A DNA stretch of 37,453 bases from Alphaproteobacteria bacterium (GTDB lineage: Bacteria; Pseudomonadota; Alphaproteobacteria; RF32; CAG-239), in assembly GCA_017939155.1 (NCBI GenBank), contig JAGAZZ010000017.1, forward strand, positions 1 through 37,453. The letters run 5' to 3'. The position numbers and the translations under genes were made by a program. This document shows, piece after piece, positions 8,910-18,147 of the stretch. The notes under the pieces were generated by a model that was not told where the DNA came from, did no database searches, and saw only the letters and a program-made list of their open reading frames with translations. How positions within the stretch are numbered: position 1 is the first letter of the stretch; each line of letters opens with the position of its first letter.

Positions 8910-10520
8910 CTATCTTCTTCTTAAAAACGATGGAATTTCCAAATCATCTTCTTCATTAGCGCTTTCTTTTTCGGCAAAATCTTCAATTTCATCAAACTTC
9001 GGCACAATAACCGGCTTTGTAGGCTTCTTAGCTTTTGCTCTTGAAATCCCCAAAATCTTGTCAATAAATCTCTGGCGTGTCGGTTGCGGCTCTTCTTGTT
9101 CAATCATCGCCTGCGCTTCTTCTCTGGCCTTGCGTTCAAACGGCTGTTCTGCCTCACCCTGTTCAGGGAAAAGCTGAGGTTCCTCTTCAATAATTTTAAC
9201 CTTAGCTGACGGCGCAAACGGCTTTTCCACCTTCACCTCAGATAAAACGGACTTAACCTCAGCCGGTTCTTCAATGTCAGCCACCATCGGCTTGTTGATA
9301 ATCGCATTAAACAAAGCAGACTTAGGATGAGCCTCTTCAACAGCCCCGCCAATCTGTAATTCTTCTTGCTTAACTTCACCCGTCTTAACAGCATTTGAAA
9401 GTTCAATCACATTGTTAAGCTCAACTGCTTCTTCTTCGATAACCGGCGCCTCCTCAACAATTTCCTCCAAAATTGGCTCATCATCAACCATTTCTTCAGC
9501 CATAGCAACGTAAGCACCATTATCCTTGTTTTTAGCGGTGTTAAAGCTTTCTTCGTCAATACCGGTCACAACCACGGATACTCTGATTTTGCCCGACAAG
9601 CTGTCATCGTAGCTTGAACCGAAAATAAGCTCGGCGTCATCATCCAACTCTTCTTTAATAATGTTAACCGCCTCATCAATTTCCATCAAGGTAATATCAG
9701 CGCCGCCTGTGATATTAATCAAACAGCCCTTAGCGCCTTTAAGCGAGCAATCATCCAAAATTGGGTTAGAAAGTGCCTGTTCGGCGGCCGTTTTAGCTCG
9801 GTCTTCGCCCTCGGCTTCACCGGTTCCCATAATTGCTTTTCCTCTGTCCGCCATAATTTTTTTCACATCGGCAAAATCAAGGTTAATCAACCCCGGCATA
9901 ATCATCAAATCCGTAATCGAACGTACTCCGTCATAAAGCACTTCGTCCGCTTTGACAAATGCGTCTTTAAGTGTGGTGTTCTTATCGGCAATTCTAAACA
10001 AATTTTGGTTAGGAATAACAATAATGCTGTCCACTTCACCAATAAAGGTCTCCAAAGCCCCTTCGGCGTTTTCCATACGTTTTTTGCCTTCAAAAGCAAA
10101 TGGCTTTGTCACCACGCCAACCGTTAAGATTCCTTTTTCTTTAGCAATTTTAGCCACCACCGGCGCCGCACCTGACCCTGTACCGCCGCCCATACCGGCA
10201 GTAATAAATACCATATTCGAATCAGCAAGCTCACGCTCAATGTCTTCTCTTGCTTCTTCTGCCGCAAGTTTGCCGATTTCAGGTCTTGCGCCCGCACCCA
10301 AACCTTGGGTAATCTCAAGCCCAAGCTGGATTTTTCTTGTTGCCGGAGAAAGGGCAAGCGCCTGCGCGTCAGTGTTGGCAACCACAAAGTCAACCCCCTC
10401 AAGCTTTTTGTTCATCATATTGGAGATGGCGTTACCGCCGCCGCCGCCCACACCGATAACGGTAATTCTTGGTTTTAATTGTGTAAAGTTGGTATCGCCG
10501 ACGGCCAGTTTAATTGCCAT
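8910..10520 (-). CDS. ftsZ: cell division GTPase FtsZ
   Basis: FtsZ is the tubulin-like GTPase that forms the cytokinetic Z ring. In the 536 residues the nucleotide-binding GVGGGGGNA is at about 24-32, the tubulin signature GGGTGSG at about 114-120 and the T7 loop NLDFADV near 215. The globular core ends near 330. A ~190-residue acidic, proline-containing linker follows, then the C-terminal peptide [12 protein letters not shown], which in alphaproteobacteria binds FtsA and other membrane tethers. The long linker fits this class. The start is the ATG at 10520 (MAIKLAVGD) with GGAG 7 nt upstream; the frame is open 28 codons further but without a ribosome-binding site. It lies 77 bp after ftsA and is last in the cluster. 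Confidence 0.97.
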   Translation of the reverse strand: MAIKLAVGDTNFTQLKPRITVIGVGGGGGNAISNMMNKKLEGVDFVVANTDAQALALSPATRKIQLGLEITQGLGAGARPEIGKLAAEEAREDIERELADSNMVFITAGMGGGTGSGAAPVVAKIAKEKGILTVGVVTKPFAFEGKKRMENAEGALETFIGEVDSIIVIPNQNLFRIADKNTTLKDAFVKADEVLYDGVRSITDLMIMPGLINLDFADVKKIMADRGKAIMGTGEAEGEDRAKTAAEQALSNPILDDCSLKGAKGCLINITGGADITLMEIDEAVNIIKEELDDDAELIFGSSYDDSLSGKIRVSVVVTGIDEESFNTAKNKDNGAYVAMAEEMVDDEPILEEIVEEAPVIEEEAVELNNVIELSNAVKTGEVKQEELQIGGAVEEAHPKSALFNAIINKPMVADIEEPAEVKSVLSEVKVEKPFAPSAKVKIIEEEPQLFPEQGEAEQPFERKAREEAQAMIEQEEPQPTRQRFIDKILGISRAKAKKPTKPVIVPKFDEIEDFAEKESANEEDDLEIPSFLRRR

Positions 10521-10597
10521 ATTTTTTCTCCATAAAAAAAAGCTAAAATCAATTTTAAATGATTCTAGCCTTAAATACCTTAAGTTTTCGTTACCAC

Positions 10598-11851
10598 TCA
10601 GCAAGTTTTTTTAAACAAATCAAAAATTTTTGCAAAAAGTCCATCACCGGAGGCACTGACATTAACTTTTTTAATAATTTTTCTCTCAGAATTGTTAACC
10701 GCAAACAGCAAAAGCCCCAAAGCGGTCGAAAAAACCGGACTATGCAGCGCTTGCGGTATATTTTCAATGTTCCGCGGTCTTCCGATTCGCACTTGTTTAT
10801 CCAAAACCATACTCGCGACCTCGCGCATTCCCGGAAGCTGTGACGCCCCGCCGGTCAAAACCACTCTGTGCGTCGCCGTGTTTTTATATCCCGCTTCATC
10901 CAGTTTTCTGCCGACAATTTCAAAAATTTCCTCGATTCTGGGCGAGATAATATTAATCAAATCCGAACGATAAATCTGCTTAATATTGCTGTCGTCTTCT
11001 TCGCCCACCGGATAAACGTTAATCACTTCCCGTTCGTCCTGGCTGATTAAAAACGCGCACCCGTGCCGATTTTTAATTTCTTCGGCATAATTAAAAGAAG
11101 TTGTCAGCCCTAAAGCAATATCGTTTGTGACATTAATACCGCCCACCGGCACGGATGAAAAATAAACCGGATGCCCGTTCTTAAAGCAGGCAATGCTGGT
11201 TGTTCCGCCGCCAATATCAATAATCGTCGCGCCTAATTCTTTTTCATCTTCCACCAAACAGGAAAGCCCCGACGCGTATGCCGAAAAAGCCTTCATCTCA
11301 ATATCTAAGTGAGAGCTTTCCACCACCGTTGCCAAATTCTTATACATCGGCTTCGGATAAAGCCCCAGCAAAATATTAACATTAAGCGAATCCCCGTAAA
11401 TATTAATCGGGTTCTTAACCTCTTCGCCACTGTCAACATGGTAGCCCATCGTCAAAAAGTGAATCGGCTCATTGCCCTCAACGTTGACTTTCATCAAGCC
11501 CTTATCCGTCACTTTTTTAACATCTTCTTCCATAACGGGACGATTTTTATGAATAGAAATAGAGGAACTTCTGACCACGCTTCTGGTTCTATCGCCCGAA
11601 ACATTGACAATAACGTTGGTAATGCGCTCATTAGCCATCTGCTCAGCCGCTTCAACCGCATTGCAAACAGAAATCGTCGCCTGATTAACATCAGCTACCA
11701 CGCCGTTTTTAATCCCCTTGGCCGCATTATAACCATAGCCCAAAATAGAAACCCGTTTATCTCTGGTTACTCTGGCAATAATACAGCAAACCTTAGAGGT
11801 GCCTATATCGAGCGCCGCCACAATCGGCGACCTGTTAAAAGAATGGTTCAT
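10598..11851 (-). CDS. ftsA: cell division protein FtsA
   Basis: FtsA is the actin-like protein that anchors FtsZ to the membrane and signals to the synthesis machinery. The 417 residues carry the actin-fold ATPase motifs: [14 protein letters not shown] (phosphate 1) near residue 12, [14 protein letters not shown] (phosphate 2) near 207 and [12 protein letters not shown] (adenosine) near 335. The inserted 1C domain lies about 85-165. The C-terminal amphipathic membrane-targeting helix is visible as [13 protein letters not shown]. The ATG at 11851 has AAGGGG 8 nt upstream; a GTG three codons earlier would leave no room for a ribosome-binding site. A new small ORF ends 12 nt before it. Confidence 0.96.
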   Translation of the reverse strand: MNHSFNRSPIVAALDIGTSKVCCIIARVTRDKRVSILGYGYNAAKGIKNGVVADVNQATISVCNAVEAAEQMANERITNVIVNVSGDRTRSVVRSSSISIHKNRPVMEEDVKKVTDKGLMKVNVEGNEPIHFLTMGYHVDSGEEVKNPINIYGDSLNVNILLGLYPKPMYKNLATVVESSHLDIEMKAFSAYASGLSCLVEDEKELGATIIDIGGGTTSIACFKNGHPVYFSSVPVGGINVTNDIALGLTTSFNYAEEIKNRHGCAFLISQDEREVINVYPVGEEDDSNIKQIYRSDLINIISPRIEEIFEIVGRKLDEAGYKNTATHRVVLTGGASQLPGMREVASMVLDKQVRIGRPRNIENIPQALHSPVFSTALGLLLFAVNNSERKIIKKVNVSASGDGLFAKIFDLFKKTC

Positions 11852-11863
11852 TATTAACACCCC

Positions 11864-12001
11864 TTATTTAAGTTTCTTTTTCCCCGAAATAACATCAGAA
11901 ATAAAAATATCGCGTTCAATTTTCCGCATAGTGTTTTTTTGTGGTTTATCACCTATCCACCAACAAAAAGCCAAGAATAAAAACAAAAGTAAATAAAACA
12001 T
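11864..12001 (-). CDS. 45-residue single-TM microprotein between ftsQ and ftsA
   Basis: This 45-codon ORF sits in what would otherwise be a 165-bp gap in the division cluster. It begins MFYLLLFLFLAFCWWIGDKP: about 16 hydrophobic residues forming one membrane span. A basic tail follows with MRKIERDIFISDVISGKKKLK. AGGGGG lies 4 nt before the ATG; the ATG is 15 nt after the ftsQ stop, and its stop is 12 nt before the ftsA start. Tight packing, a good ribosome-binding site and the TM-plus-basic-tail composition argue for a real gene. I know no standard dcw gene at this position. It could be a small divisome factor acting at the membrane, but that is inference. Confidence 0.7.
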   Translation of the reverse strand: MFYLLLFLFLAFCWWIGDKPQKNTMRKIERDIFISDVISGKKKLK

Positions 12002-12016
12002 ATTACCCCCTTTTCT

Positions 12017-12862
12017 TTATCTCTTATAAACTAAATCATCAACCGACTTGTCTATATCAACAATTATCTTATTAGGGTATCTTAAATCAAAGGAAGTTAA
12101 TTTACGCTTAAAAATTCCTTGTCTTTTATTTAATAATGAAATTTTTTGATATGCCGCATCAAACCCTTTTTCCGGCAGTTTAACCACAATACCGTTATCT
12201 CTGTGACCAAACACTAAATCCCAACGCCTGTTAGAAACAAAGACCGCCGCTTTAATCTTAAGCGCCAACTCCTCATCTTGCTTAAAAGCTCTCAAAAGCT
12301 CGGCTAAATGGTGCGGAGCGCCCTCGCCCGCCAAAACCAAAATCGGTGCGTCCGGCTCATATTCTTCCACCTCAATCACGTTGCCTTCCGCATCCACCGG
12401 ATAATACCGCCCCTCATACTCCCAAATAGCCTTAACCGTGCGTTCTTCAATATTAACTAAAATATTATTCGGAAAAAAGCTTCTTTTCACCACGCAAGAC
12501 TTCACCCAGGTCAACTGCTCAATCTTGCTTTGCAGTTTTTCAATATCAATCCCCAAAATGCTCTCATTATCAGAAAGATTGAGCGCCATCACCAAATCAT
12601 CATACGACGTGCGCTTATTCCCCTCCACAATCACATCTTCGACATACATCCCGTAATCAGCCGAAATCTTATAAACCGCGCTCATAAGCTTGCCAAACTT
12701 TTCCCCGATAATGTCATCTCTAAACATCATCGCAATCAAAGCCATGCTTGAAACAATCAAAATCATCCCCGTCATACCGACAAGCCGATACACCCACTCT
12801 GCCGAGGGTTTCATCACTTTATCATACATTTTCAGCTTATTAGCCGTTAAACTTTCCGCCAT
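12017..12862 (-). CDS. ftsQ: cell division protein FtsQ
   Basis: FtsQ is the bitopic scaffold that links early and late divisome proteins through FtsB/FtsL. The 281 residues have a short cytosolic N-terminus and one TM helix (about 28-47, VGMTGMILIVSSMALIAMMF). A periplasmic POTRA domain follows (about 72-140, VEDVIVEGNKRTSYDDLVMA through NILVNIEERTVKAIW), then the beta domain ending in LTSFDLRYPNKIIVDI. This is the normal architecture and length. It begins 3 bp after murB, and its ribosome-binding site is weak and distant, so it probably relies on coupling to murB translation. Confidence 0.93.
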   Translation of the reverse strand: MAESLTANKLKMYDKVMKPSAEWVYRLVGMTGMILIVSSMALIAMMFRDDIIGEKFGKLMSAVYKISADYGMYVEDVIVEGNKRTSYDDLVMALNLSDNESILGIDIEKLQSKIEQLTWVKSCVVKRSFFPNNILVNIEERTVKAIWEYEGRYYPVDAEGNVIEVEEYEPDAPILVLAGEGAPHHLAELLRAFKQDEELALKIKAAVFVSNRRWDLVFGHRDNGIVVKLPEKGFDAAYQKISLLNKRQGIFKRKLTSFDLRYPNKIIVDIDKSVDDLVYKR

Positions 12863-12865
12863 GCT

Positions 12866-13798
12866 TTATTTTTTCACTCCCATACGGCGAACTTCCCACT
12901 CCAGCGTAACCGCTGTTTTTTCTTTAACCCGCTCAATAATCGTTTCGCCTAATTTTTCTAAATCTTCCGCCGTGGCATTGCCGCTGTTAATCAAAAAATT
13001 ACAATGCTTGTCTGAAACTTCCGCCCCGCCGACTTTAAGCCCGCGACACCCTGCTTCATCAATCAATTTCCAAGCCGCAAGCCCTTCGGGATTTTTAAAT
13101 GTCGAACCGGCAGTTTTTTTATTAATCGGTTGTTTTTCTTTCCGATAAGCCATCTGCTCATCCATTATTTTTTTTATTTTTTCTTTATCAGCAGTAACGC
13201 CTTTAAGCACTACGCTTAAAATAATCCAATTCTCCGGAAAGCAACTTGAGCGATACGAAAAATTAAAATCTTCCGCCGTCATCTCATACACTTCCCCCCA
13301 GTCGTTCATAATTCTGGCTGAAACCATCACATCGGCAACTGTTCGCCCGAAACATCCGGCATTTGTTTTCAAAAGCCCGCCGATACGCCCCGGCACCGAA
13401 CAAATAAACTCTAATCCGCCGATATTATTTTCAAGAAGCGTCTTTTTTAATTCCACATTATTAAGCCCTGCGCCAACGCAAACTTGTTTATCTTCCAAAA
13501 CCTCGATTTTGCGAAAAAAAGCCCCGTCAAGCTTAATCACCACCCCGGGCATTCCGCCATCGCGGATTAAAAGGTTAGACCCGCCGCCAATCACCGTCAC
13601 CGGCACTGCCTCAGGCTTGCGCAGCAAAAAATCTCTTAAATCGTCTTCATCTTCCGGCAAATATAACACCTCAGCCGGTCCCCCTACCCCAAACCAAGTA
13701 TGCTTTGAAAGAAGCGCGTTCTCAATATATTTTCCTCTAACCTCAGGCAAAACTTCTATAAGCCCGCTTGATTTGTTACCAAACAATTTTTCAAACAT
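12866..13798 (-). CDS. murB: UDP-N-acetylenolpyruvoylglucosamine reductase MurB
   Basis: MurB is the flavoenzyme that reduces enolpyruvyl-UDP-GlcNAc to UDP-MurNAc in the cytoplasm using NADPH. The 310 residues show the FAD-binding signatures TWFGVGGPAEVLYLP (about 34-48), VIGGGSNLLIRDGG (about 74-87) and SVPGRIGGLLKTNAGCFG (about 133-150). SYRSS, AGSTFKNP with the catalytic-type serine, and LEWEVRRMG with the C-terminal glutamate are also present. The residue set fits the type II form usual in alphaproteobacteria. The gene lies 13 bp after ftsW and 3 bp before ftsQ. Confidence 0.95.
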   Translation of the reverse strand: MFEKLFGNKSSGLIEVLPEVRGKYIENALLSKHTWFGVGGPAEVLYLPEDEDDLRDFLLRKPEAVPVTVIGGGSNLLIRDGGMPGVVIKLDGAFFRKIEVLEDKQVCVGAGLNNVELKKTLLENNIGGLEFICSVPGRIGGLLKTNAGCFGRTVADVMVSARIMNDWGEVYEMTAEDFNFSYRSSCFPENWIILSVVLKGVTADKEKIKKIMDEQMAYRKEKQPINKKTAGSTFKNPEGLAAWKLIDEAGCRGLKVGGAEVSDKHCNFLINSGNATAEDLEKLGETIIERVKEKTAVTLEWEVRRMGVKK

Positions 13799-13811
13799 AC
13801 CGCACTCCTTT

Positions 13812-14945
13812 CTACCTGTTGTCTTTATCTTCCGCCGCCGCGTTCTTGCGAGTAATCGCCAAAAGCATTCCCATCGTCAAGCAACTGGCAAGCATAGACG
13901 ACCCGCCGTAAGAAATAAACGGTAGTGTCATTCCTTTCGCCGGCATCAATTGCAGCGCCGAACACATATTAACAATCGCCTGTCCGCCAAGTGACGCCGC
14001 CAAGCCGGATGCCGCGTACATCACAAACAAGTTTTTATCCCGCATTGAAATAATCATTGTCCTGACCACAATCGCAGCAAACGCAGCCACAATAATTGTC
14101 GTTAACCAAACGCCGTACTCCTCGCCCGCCAGCGCAAAAATAAAGTCCGTATGCACATCGGGCAAACTCATCTTGACCACGCCCTCACCAGGTCCCCTGC
14201 CCAAAAGGTTGCCGTTGGCAAACGCGTCCATAGATTTTTGAATCTGCGAGCCGATTTCATTTTCTGCCGCCAAAAACTTATCAATTCTATCCCGAACGTG
14301 CGCTAAAAAGAAATACGACCCTGTTACTAAAATAAGCCCTGAAGAAAACAACGTCAAGATAAGCCAAACCGGAATCCCTGCCCAAACCATCTGCAACGCC
14401 CACACGCCGGAAATCAAAATCGTCATTCCTAAATCCGGCTGTCCGAACACCGGCAAAGCTGTGATGAGATAAAGCATAACTGCCAAGCTCATCCCCGGAA
14501 AATCTTCCATTCTTTTATTTGCATCCAACAGCCACGCCGTCATCACAATAAACACCGGCTTGATAAACTCGGACGGTTGCAACGAAAACCCCGCAAATTT
14601 AATCCACCTTGCCGCCCCTTTCGTTGCGTCACCGACCAAATAGGTCAAAAACACGCCGCCTAAAGCGCATAAAAAGCCAAACACCGCCAAGCGTCTGATT
14701 GTCCGCAGGCTCTGCATCGAAAAGCCGACCATCAACACCAGCCCCGCCGCAATAAACACCCCCTGTTTTTTAATAAACGAAAATTCGTCATAAAGTCTGT
14801 CACGGTGCGCCGCAGACGGGCTTGCCGATAACACCAGCATCATTCCCGTAAAAATCAAAAACAATGCCAAAACAAACGTCACCTTGTCAACCGTCCACCA
14901 CCAGTTGGCGATTTTACTTTTGCTGTGTCTGGCTAACTTAAACAT
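13812..14945 (-). CDS. ftsW: septal peptidoglycan glycosyltransferase FtsW (SEDS family)
   Basis: FtsW polymerises lipid II at the septum together with its class B PBP partner. The 377 residues are a polytopic membrane protein of about ten spans. SEDS signatures are clear: GAARWIKFAGFSLQPSEFIK near 112-131, the extracellular-loop stretch GRGPGEGVVKMSLPDVHTDF near 250-270 followed by ALAGEEYG, and GMTLPFISYGGSSM near 340. It sits directly after mraY. The murD and murG genes that often flank ftsW are absent, so FtsW rather than RodA is chosen because of the cluster context. Confidence 0.94.
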   Translation of the reverse strand: MFKLARHSKSKIANWWWTVDKVTFVLALFLIFTGMMLVLSASPSAAHRDRLYDEFSFIKKQGVFIAAGLVLMVGFSMQSLRTIRRLAVFGFLCALGGVFLTYLVGDATKGAARWIKFAGFSLQPSEFIKPVFIVMTAWLLDANKRMEDFPGMSLAVMLYLITALPVFGQPDLGMTILISGVWALQMVWAGIPVWLILTLFSSGLILVTGSYFFLAHVRDRIDKFLAAENEIGSQIQKSMDAFANGNLLGRGPGEGVVKMSLPDVHTDFIFALAGEEYGVWLTTIIVAAFAAIVVRTMIISMRDKNLFVMYAASGLAASLGGQAIVNMCSALQLMPAKGMTLPFISYGGSSMLASCLTMGMLLAITRKNAAAEDKDNR

Positions 14946-14965
14946 CGACGTCGCCTCCTAAAGCC

Positions 14966-16012
14966 TTAAAGCAAAGCTAACAGCGCCACGCCGCAGAAAA
15001 ACGCCGTCACGCCCCAAAACACATACACAACCTTACTTTCGCTCCACCCCAATTGCTCAAAATGGTGATGAATCGGCGCCATCTTAAAAAAGCGTTTACC
15101 CGTTTTCTTAAAATAAACCACCTGAATAATCACCGACAGCGTTTCCACAACAAACACCATCCCGGCAATCGCCAAAATAATCTCATGTTTGATAATCACC
15201 GCAAGCACACCCAAAACAGCGCCCAAGGCCAAAGACCCCGTATCTCCCATAAACACTCTGGCTTTTTTAATATTAAACCACAAAAAGCCGACACATCCAC
15301 CGGCAAGAGCGGCACACACCACCGCCATCTCTGCCGTCTTCGGAATATACGGAAACGCCGTCTCGTTAAACATCGGATACCCGGTCTTAAAGCAAAACAC
15401 CATTAATGTTGTAAACACAAGCGCGAGCATTCCCGCCGCCAAGCCGTCCAAACCATCACTCAAGTTAACCGCGTTTGACGCTCCCGTTATCACAAATACC
15501 GCAAACGGAATATACACCCAGGATAATTGCACCGACCACCCGAAATACGGAATATACAACCTGCTCTCAACCAAGTTCGGCGTTGCCGCGGCAATCACGT
15601 TAACCGCCAATACCGCCGCCATAAACTGGATAAATAATTTCATCTTCGCCGTCATCGCATTCGGCGTCTGTTTTTTAACCTTAACATAATCGTCTGCAAA
15701 TCCCGTTGCCCCGTAAACAACGAGCACGAGCATTGAAATCCACACAAAATGGAACTTAACATTGCAAAACAACAGCATCGAAATCAAGCTTGTCCCCAAA
15801 ATGAGCAAACCGCCCATCGTCGGCGTCCCTTTTTTTTCGGTAATATGAGATTGCGGTCCGTCCGTTCTAATCGGCTGACCGCCTTTTTCATGTCCCCTCA
15901 AAAAAGAAATAAGCTTTCCGCCACAAACAAGAGATAACAAAAAAGCCAAACCAAACGCACATACCGCCCTCAAAGGGATACTTTCCGGCACATAAGACCA
16001 CATAGACCACAT
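14966..16012 (-). CDS. mraY: phospho-N-acetylmuramoyl-pentapeptide transferase MraY
   Basis: MraY makes lipid I by moving phospho-MurNAc-pentapeptide from UDP to undecaprenyl phosphate in the inner membrane. The 348 residues form about ten TM segments. Family motifs are intact: EKKGTPTMGG near 59-68, the Mg-binding GFADDYVKVKK near 104-114, NLSDGLDGLAAG near 182-193, FMGDTGSLALG near 254-264 and the APIHHHFEQLGWSE loop near 313-326. AGGAA lies 9 nt before the ATG at 16012; the Met at codon 4 is a possible alternative. It is the first gene of this cluster, and the 110-bp upstream gap presumably holds its promoter. Confidence 0.96.
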   Translation of the reverse strand: MWSMWSYVPESIPLRAVCAFGLAFLLSLVCGGKLISFLRGHEKGGQPIRTDGPQSHITEKKGTPTMGGLLILGTSLISMLLFCNVKFHFVWISMLVLVVYGATGFADDYVKVKKQTPNAMTAKMKLFIQFMAAVLAVNVIAAATPNLVESRLYIPYFGWSVQLSWVYIPFAVFVITGASNAVNLSDGLDGLAAGMLALVFTTLMVFCFKTGYPMFNETAFPYIPKTAEMAVVCAALAGGCVGFLWFNIKKARVFMGDTGSLALGAVLGVLAVIIKHEIILAIAGMVFVVETLSVIIQVVYFKKTGKRFFKMAPIHHHFEQLGWSESKVVYVFWGVTAFFCGVALLALL

Positions 16013-16122
16013 ATCAAAATTCCTGCTATAAAGTTACAAACATACAAAAAAATCATATTTAATTCTTTATAGCAACAAATATCTAAATGAAGTCTTAAAA
16101 AAACTCAAGAAAAATAGATTTT

Positions 16123-17205
16123 TTAATCTCTACCACCGCGTTTTAAACTAGATACCGGTTTAGCATCGCCCCAATGGGAAGCCTTACCGCCTTCATTCCA
16201 AGTGTGTATGCCTTTATCACTCAGCTTTACCTTTGCTTGGGTGCGCAAATTCGGGTCATGGATTTTTTTATAGGTCTCAATTTTGCCATCCATGGCTGCT
16301 CCCACATTGACAACAAGAGCATTAATATCTGTCATACAACCTAAATCACCTTTAAGCGCTTCGCCTGTTTTCTTTGCGATATTCCAAGCCTGTTCAGTAG
16401 CAGTCCATTGTTGTTTTGCCGGTTCATAGTCAGCAGAAAGCTTGTCCACCATTTTATCATTTGGCAGTTTTACTAAACCTTGCAAATACTGATAAGACAA
16501 AACATCTAAACTCCCAACATCTGCCTTGCCTTTATCATCAGCAACACCTTTTGCCCCGCGACCATGTACAAAAGCATCTCCTAACATATCCGCGCTGCTG
16601 ACATGACCACGAATAGTCTTGCAAACCCAATCACACTCTTTCAACAAATCAACCTTAGGGTCGGTTTCTCGTCCTAAAGCTTTATTAAGGCGATATTTAA
16701 GCCTCGTCATCGTTGGTAATTTTTCATACGGAGTTTTAACTTTTCCAACGCTTTCAACTTCTTTATATGGAGCGTTCAACCCGGTTTGTATGCACTCTTT
16801 TAAGTAGCCATAGCAAACATCTGCCACCTCTTTAGGCAAAGGAGTTGTTGCCCTCAAGCCATTTTTCAAGTTCTCAGTTTCGCATTTATATCCCGCCACA
16901 CCATTAAGCATCTGAGGAATAAACCTTGAGCAATAATCATCCAACGCAGAAACTTTTGTCGCCAAATGTCCTTTTTTCTGAGTATCAGCTCCCAAAGCCG
17001 CAACCTGTTCATCATTATCGGCAACTTTCTGTTGTTGTGTTTTTAAAACTTCTTCATCGTATGTCGGAAGTTTTGCCTTAAATTCGTTAGTAAAGCGCTT
17101 TGCTTCATCAACGCTGGCAAAGTCCCCCACCTTAAACCGGTCACCATATTTGATTTCTTTCAACATTACGCTGATTTCTTCTTTTTGTTTCTCTAGCTCA
17201 GACAT
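16123..17205 (-). CDS. lineage-specific cytosolic helical protein
   Basis: The 360 residues match no family I recognise. There is no signal peptide or TM segment. The protein is predominantly helical with charged stretches (MSELEKQKEEISVMLKEIKYG), several cysteines, and a low-complexity tail ending KPVSSLKRGGRD. It shares style, though no alignable motif that I can show, with the proteins at 18148-19518 and 33922-35139: soluble, lysine-rich, lineage-restricted. GGAGG lies 7 nt before the ATG and a promoter-like sequence is upstream. It could be an effector or structural protein. Confidence 0.7.
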   Translation of the reverse strand: MSELEKQKEEISVMLKEIKYGDRFKVGDFASVDEAKRFTNEFKAKLPTYDEEVLKTQQQKVADNDEQVAALGADTQKKGHLATKVSALDDYCSRFIPQMLNGVAGYKCETENLKNGLRATTPLPKEVADVCYGYLKECIQTGLNAPYKEVESVGKVKTPYEKLPTMTRLKYRLNKALGRETDPKVDLLKECDWVCKTIRGHVSSADMLGDAFVHGRGAKGVADDKGKADVGSLDVLSYQYLQGLVKLPNDKMVDKLSADYEPAKQQWTATEQAWNIAKKTGEALKGDLGCMTDINALVVNVGAAMDGKIETYKKIHDPNLRTQAKVKLSDKGIHTWNEGGKASHWGDAKPVSSLKRGGRD

Positions 17206-17241
17206 AACTTTTCCTCCGCAAATTTCCTATATTTTAATTTT

Positions 17242-17269
17242 ATCATATAAATATTTATAACACAAGCAA
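17242..17269 (-). promoter_or_regulatory. promoter for the 16123-17205 gene
   Basis: Minus strand TTGCTT (17264-17269), 16 bp, TATGAT (17242-17247), about 40 bp upstream of the ATG. Confidence 0.4.
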
Positions 17270-17338
17270 ATTTTCACTTTTTTTTAACGCACCCGGCGCT
17301 ATATTATCACAAAACGATATTAAAGGAGATACATTTTC

Positions 17339-18112
17339 ATGTTCAAGCGCTTTCTTTTTTTAAGCTTAACCGCGTTGCCTGCTGTTTCATTTGCCCAATC
17401 ACCGGATTTGCCTAACGCTCTGACTGATTTTGAGGCGTTTTCAGATATTCTCCCTGTCACCGAAACGGATATCCAAACGCCCACTAAGCGAATCTCCCGC
17501 CAACAAGAGATGATTCCTTACATCGCTTCATCAATAGATGAAATCGCAGCTCAAAACATCAAAAACCCCGAGCAGGTCTTTTGTTATCACGTCGCCAAAC
17601 GCCCCAAAGGCTATACCGGCTACACCTTAAACAACTTTGCCCTCACCGGCTATTGCGGTGAGCTGGACCGTTCCGCCGTCACCACCATCTATGAAGCCTT
17701 GTTCACCAAAAGCCCGAATATCATCACCGCCGCCTCTTCCTGCCGCATTGAGCCAAAAATTATGTTGCGCTTCGTCAAAGGTGTTGACGCAACAGATATT
17801 CTGCTTTCATCTCCCTGCCCGTCGTTTACCTCCTTTTACGCCGGAAAATACAAATCGTTTAACATCAAGCAAGGCGTGATAGATGACATCATCACCGAAT
17901 TAACCAAAAAAAACGAGCCGTTTAACTCCCCCTCACTTTTGGCTCAAACCGTTGCCAACGGCACACCCGCCACCACCAAAGACACCGAATTGTTAGAAAA
18001 AAAACAAAAGGAACACGCCAAATCGCAACCAACCCCTGCCCCTCAAACTGAAAACAAACCCGCCGCCACCGGTTGGGGCAACATAAACCTCAAATTTAAA
18101 AACAAAAATTAA
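17339..18112 (+). CDS. exported periplasmic protein of unknown function
   Basis: The 257-residue protein has a clear Sec signal peptide (MFKRFLFLSLTALPAVSFAQ, cleavage after SFA). The mature part has four or more cysteines (FCYHVAK, GYCGELDR, SSCRIEP, SSPCPSF) that could form disulfides in the periplasm. The C-terminus is a proline/lysine-rich linker ending GWGNINLKFKNKN. I recognise no domain. AAAGGAG lies 10 nt before the ATG. It is a single-gene unit that converges on the next gene through a shared terminator. Confidence 0.8.
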   Translation: MFKRFLFLSLTALPAVSFAQSPDLPNALTDFEAFSDILPVTETDIQTPTKRISRQQEMIPYIASSIDEIAAQNIKNPEQVFCYHVAKRPKGYTGYTLNNFALTGYCGELDRSAVTTIYEALFTKSPNIITAASSCRIEPKIMLRFVKGVDATDILLSSPCPSFTSFYAGKYKSFNIKQGVIDDIITELTKKNEPFNSPSLLAQTVANGTPATTKDTELLEKKQKEHAKSQPTPAPQTENKPAATGWGNINLKFKNKN

Positions 18113-18120
18113 AACCAAAA

Positions 18121-18142
18121 GCGCCCCGCAAGGCGCTTTTTT
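18121..18142. terminator. bidirectional terminator between convergent genes
   Basis: The hairpin GCGCC-CCGCAA-GGCGC has a T run on the plus side (TTTTTT) and an A run on the other (AAAACCAAAA), so it can serve both the 17339 gene and the convergent 18148 gene. Confidence 0.8.
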
Positions 18143-18147
18143 CCGGT

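Noticed and set aside
10521-10604. 28-codon N-terminal extension of FtsZ
   Set aside because: The added residues do not resemble FtsZ; the ATG at 10520 has GGAG 7 nt upstream and begins the conserved N-terminus.
9952-10614. 220-codon open frame antisense to ftsZ
   Set aside because: A shadow of the ftsZ codon pattern: serine- and proline-rich, no ribosome-binding site, fully covered by a certain gene.
16109-16129. Terminator hairpin at the end of the 16123-17205 gene
   Set aside because: Only AGATT/AATCT pairs (5 bp, all weak but one) and it overlaps the stop codon; too weak to call.
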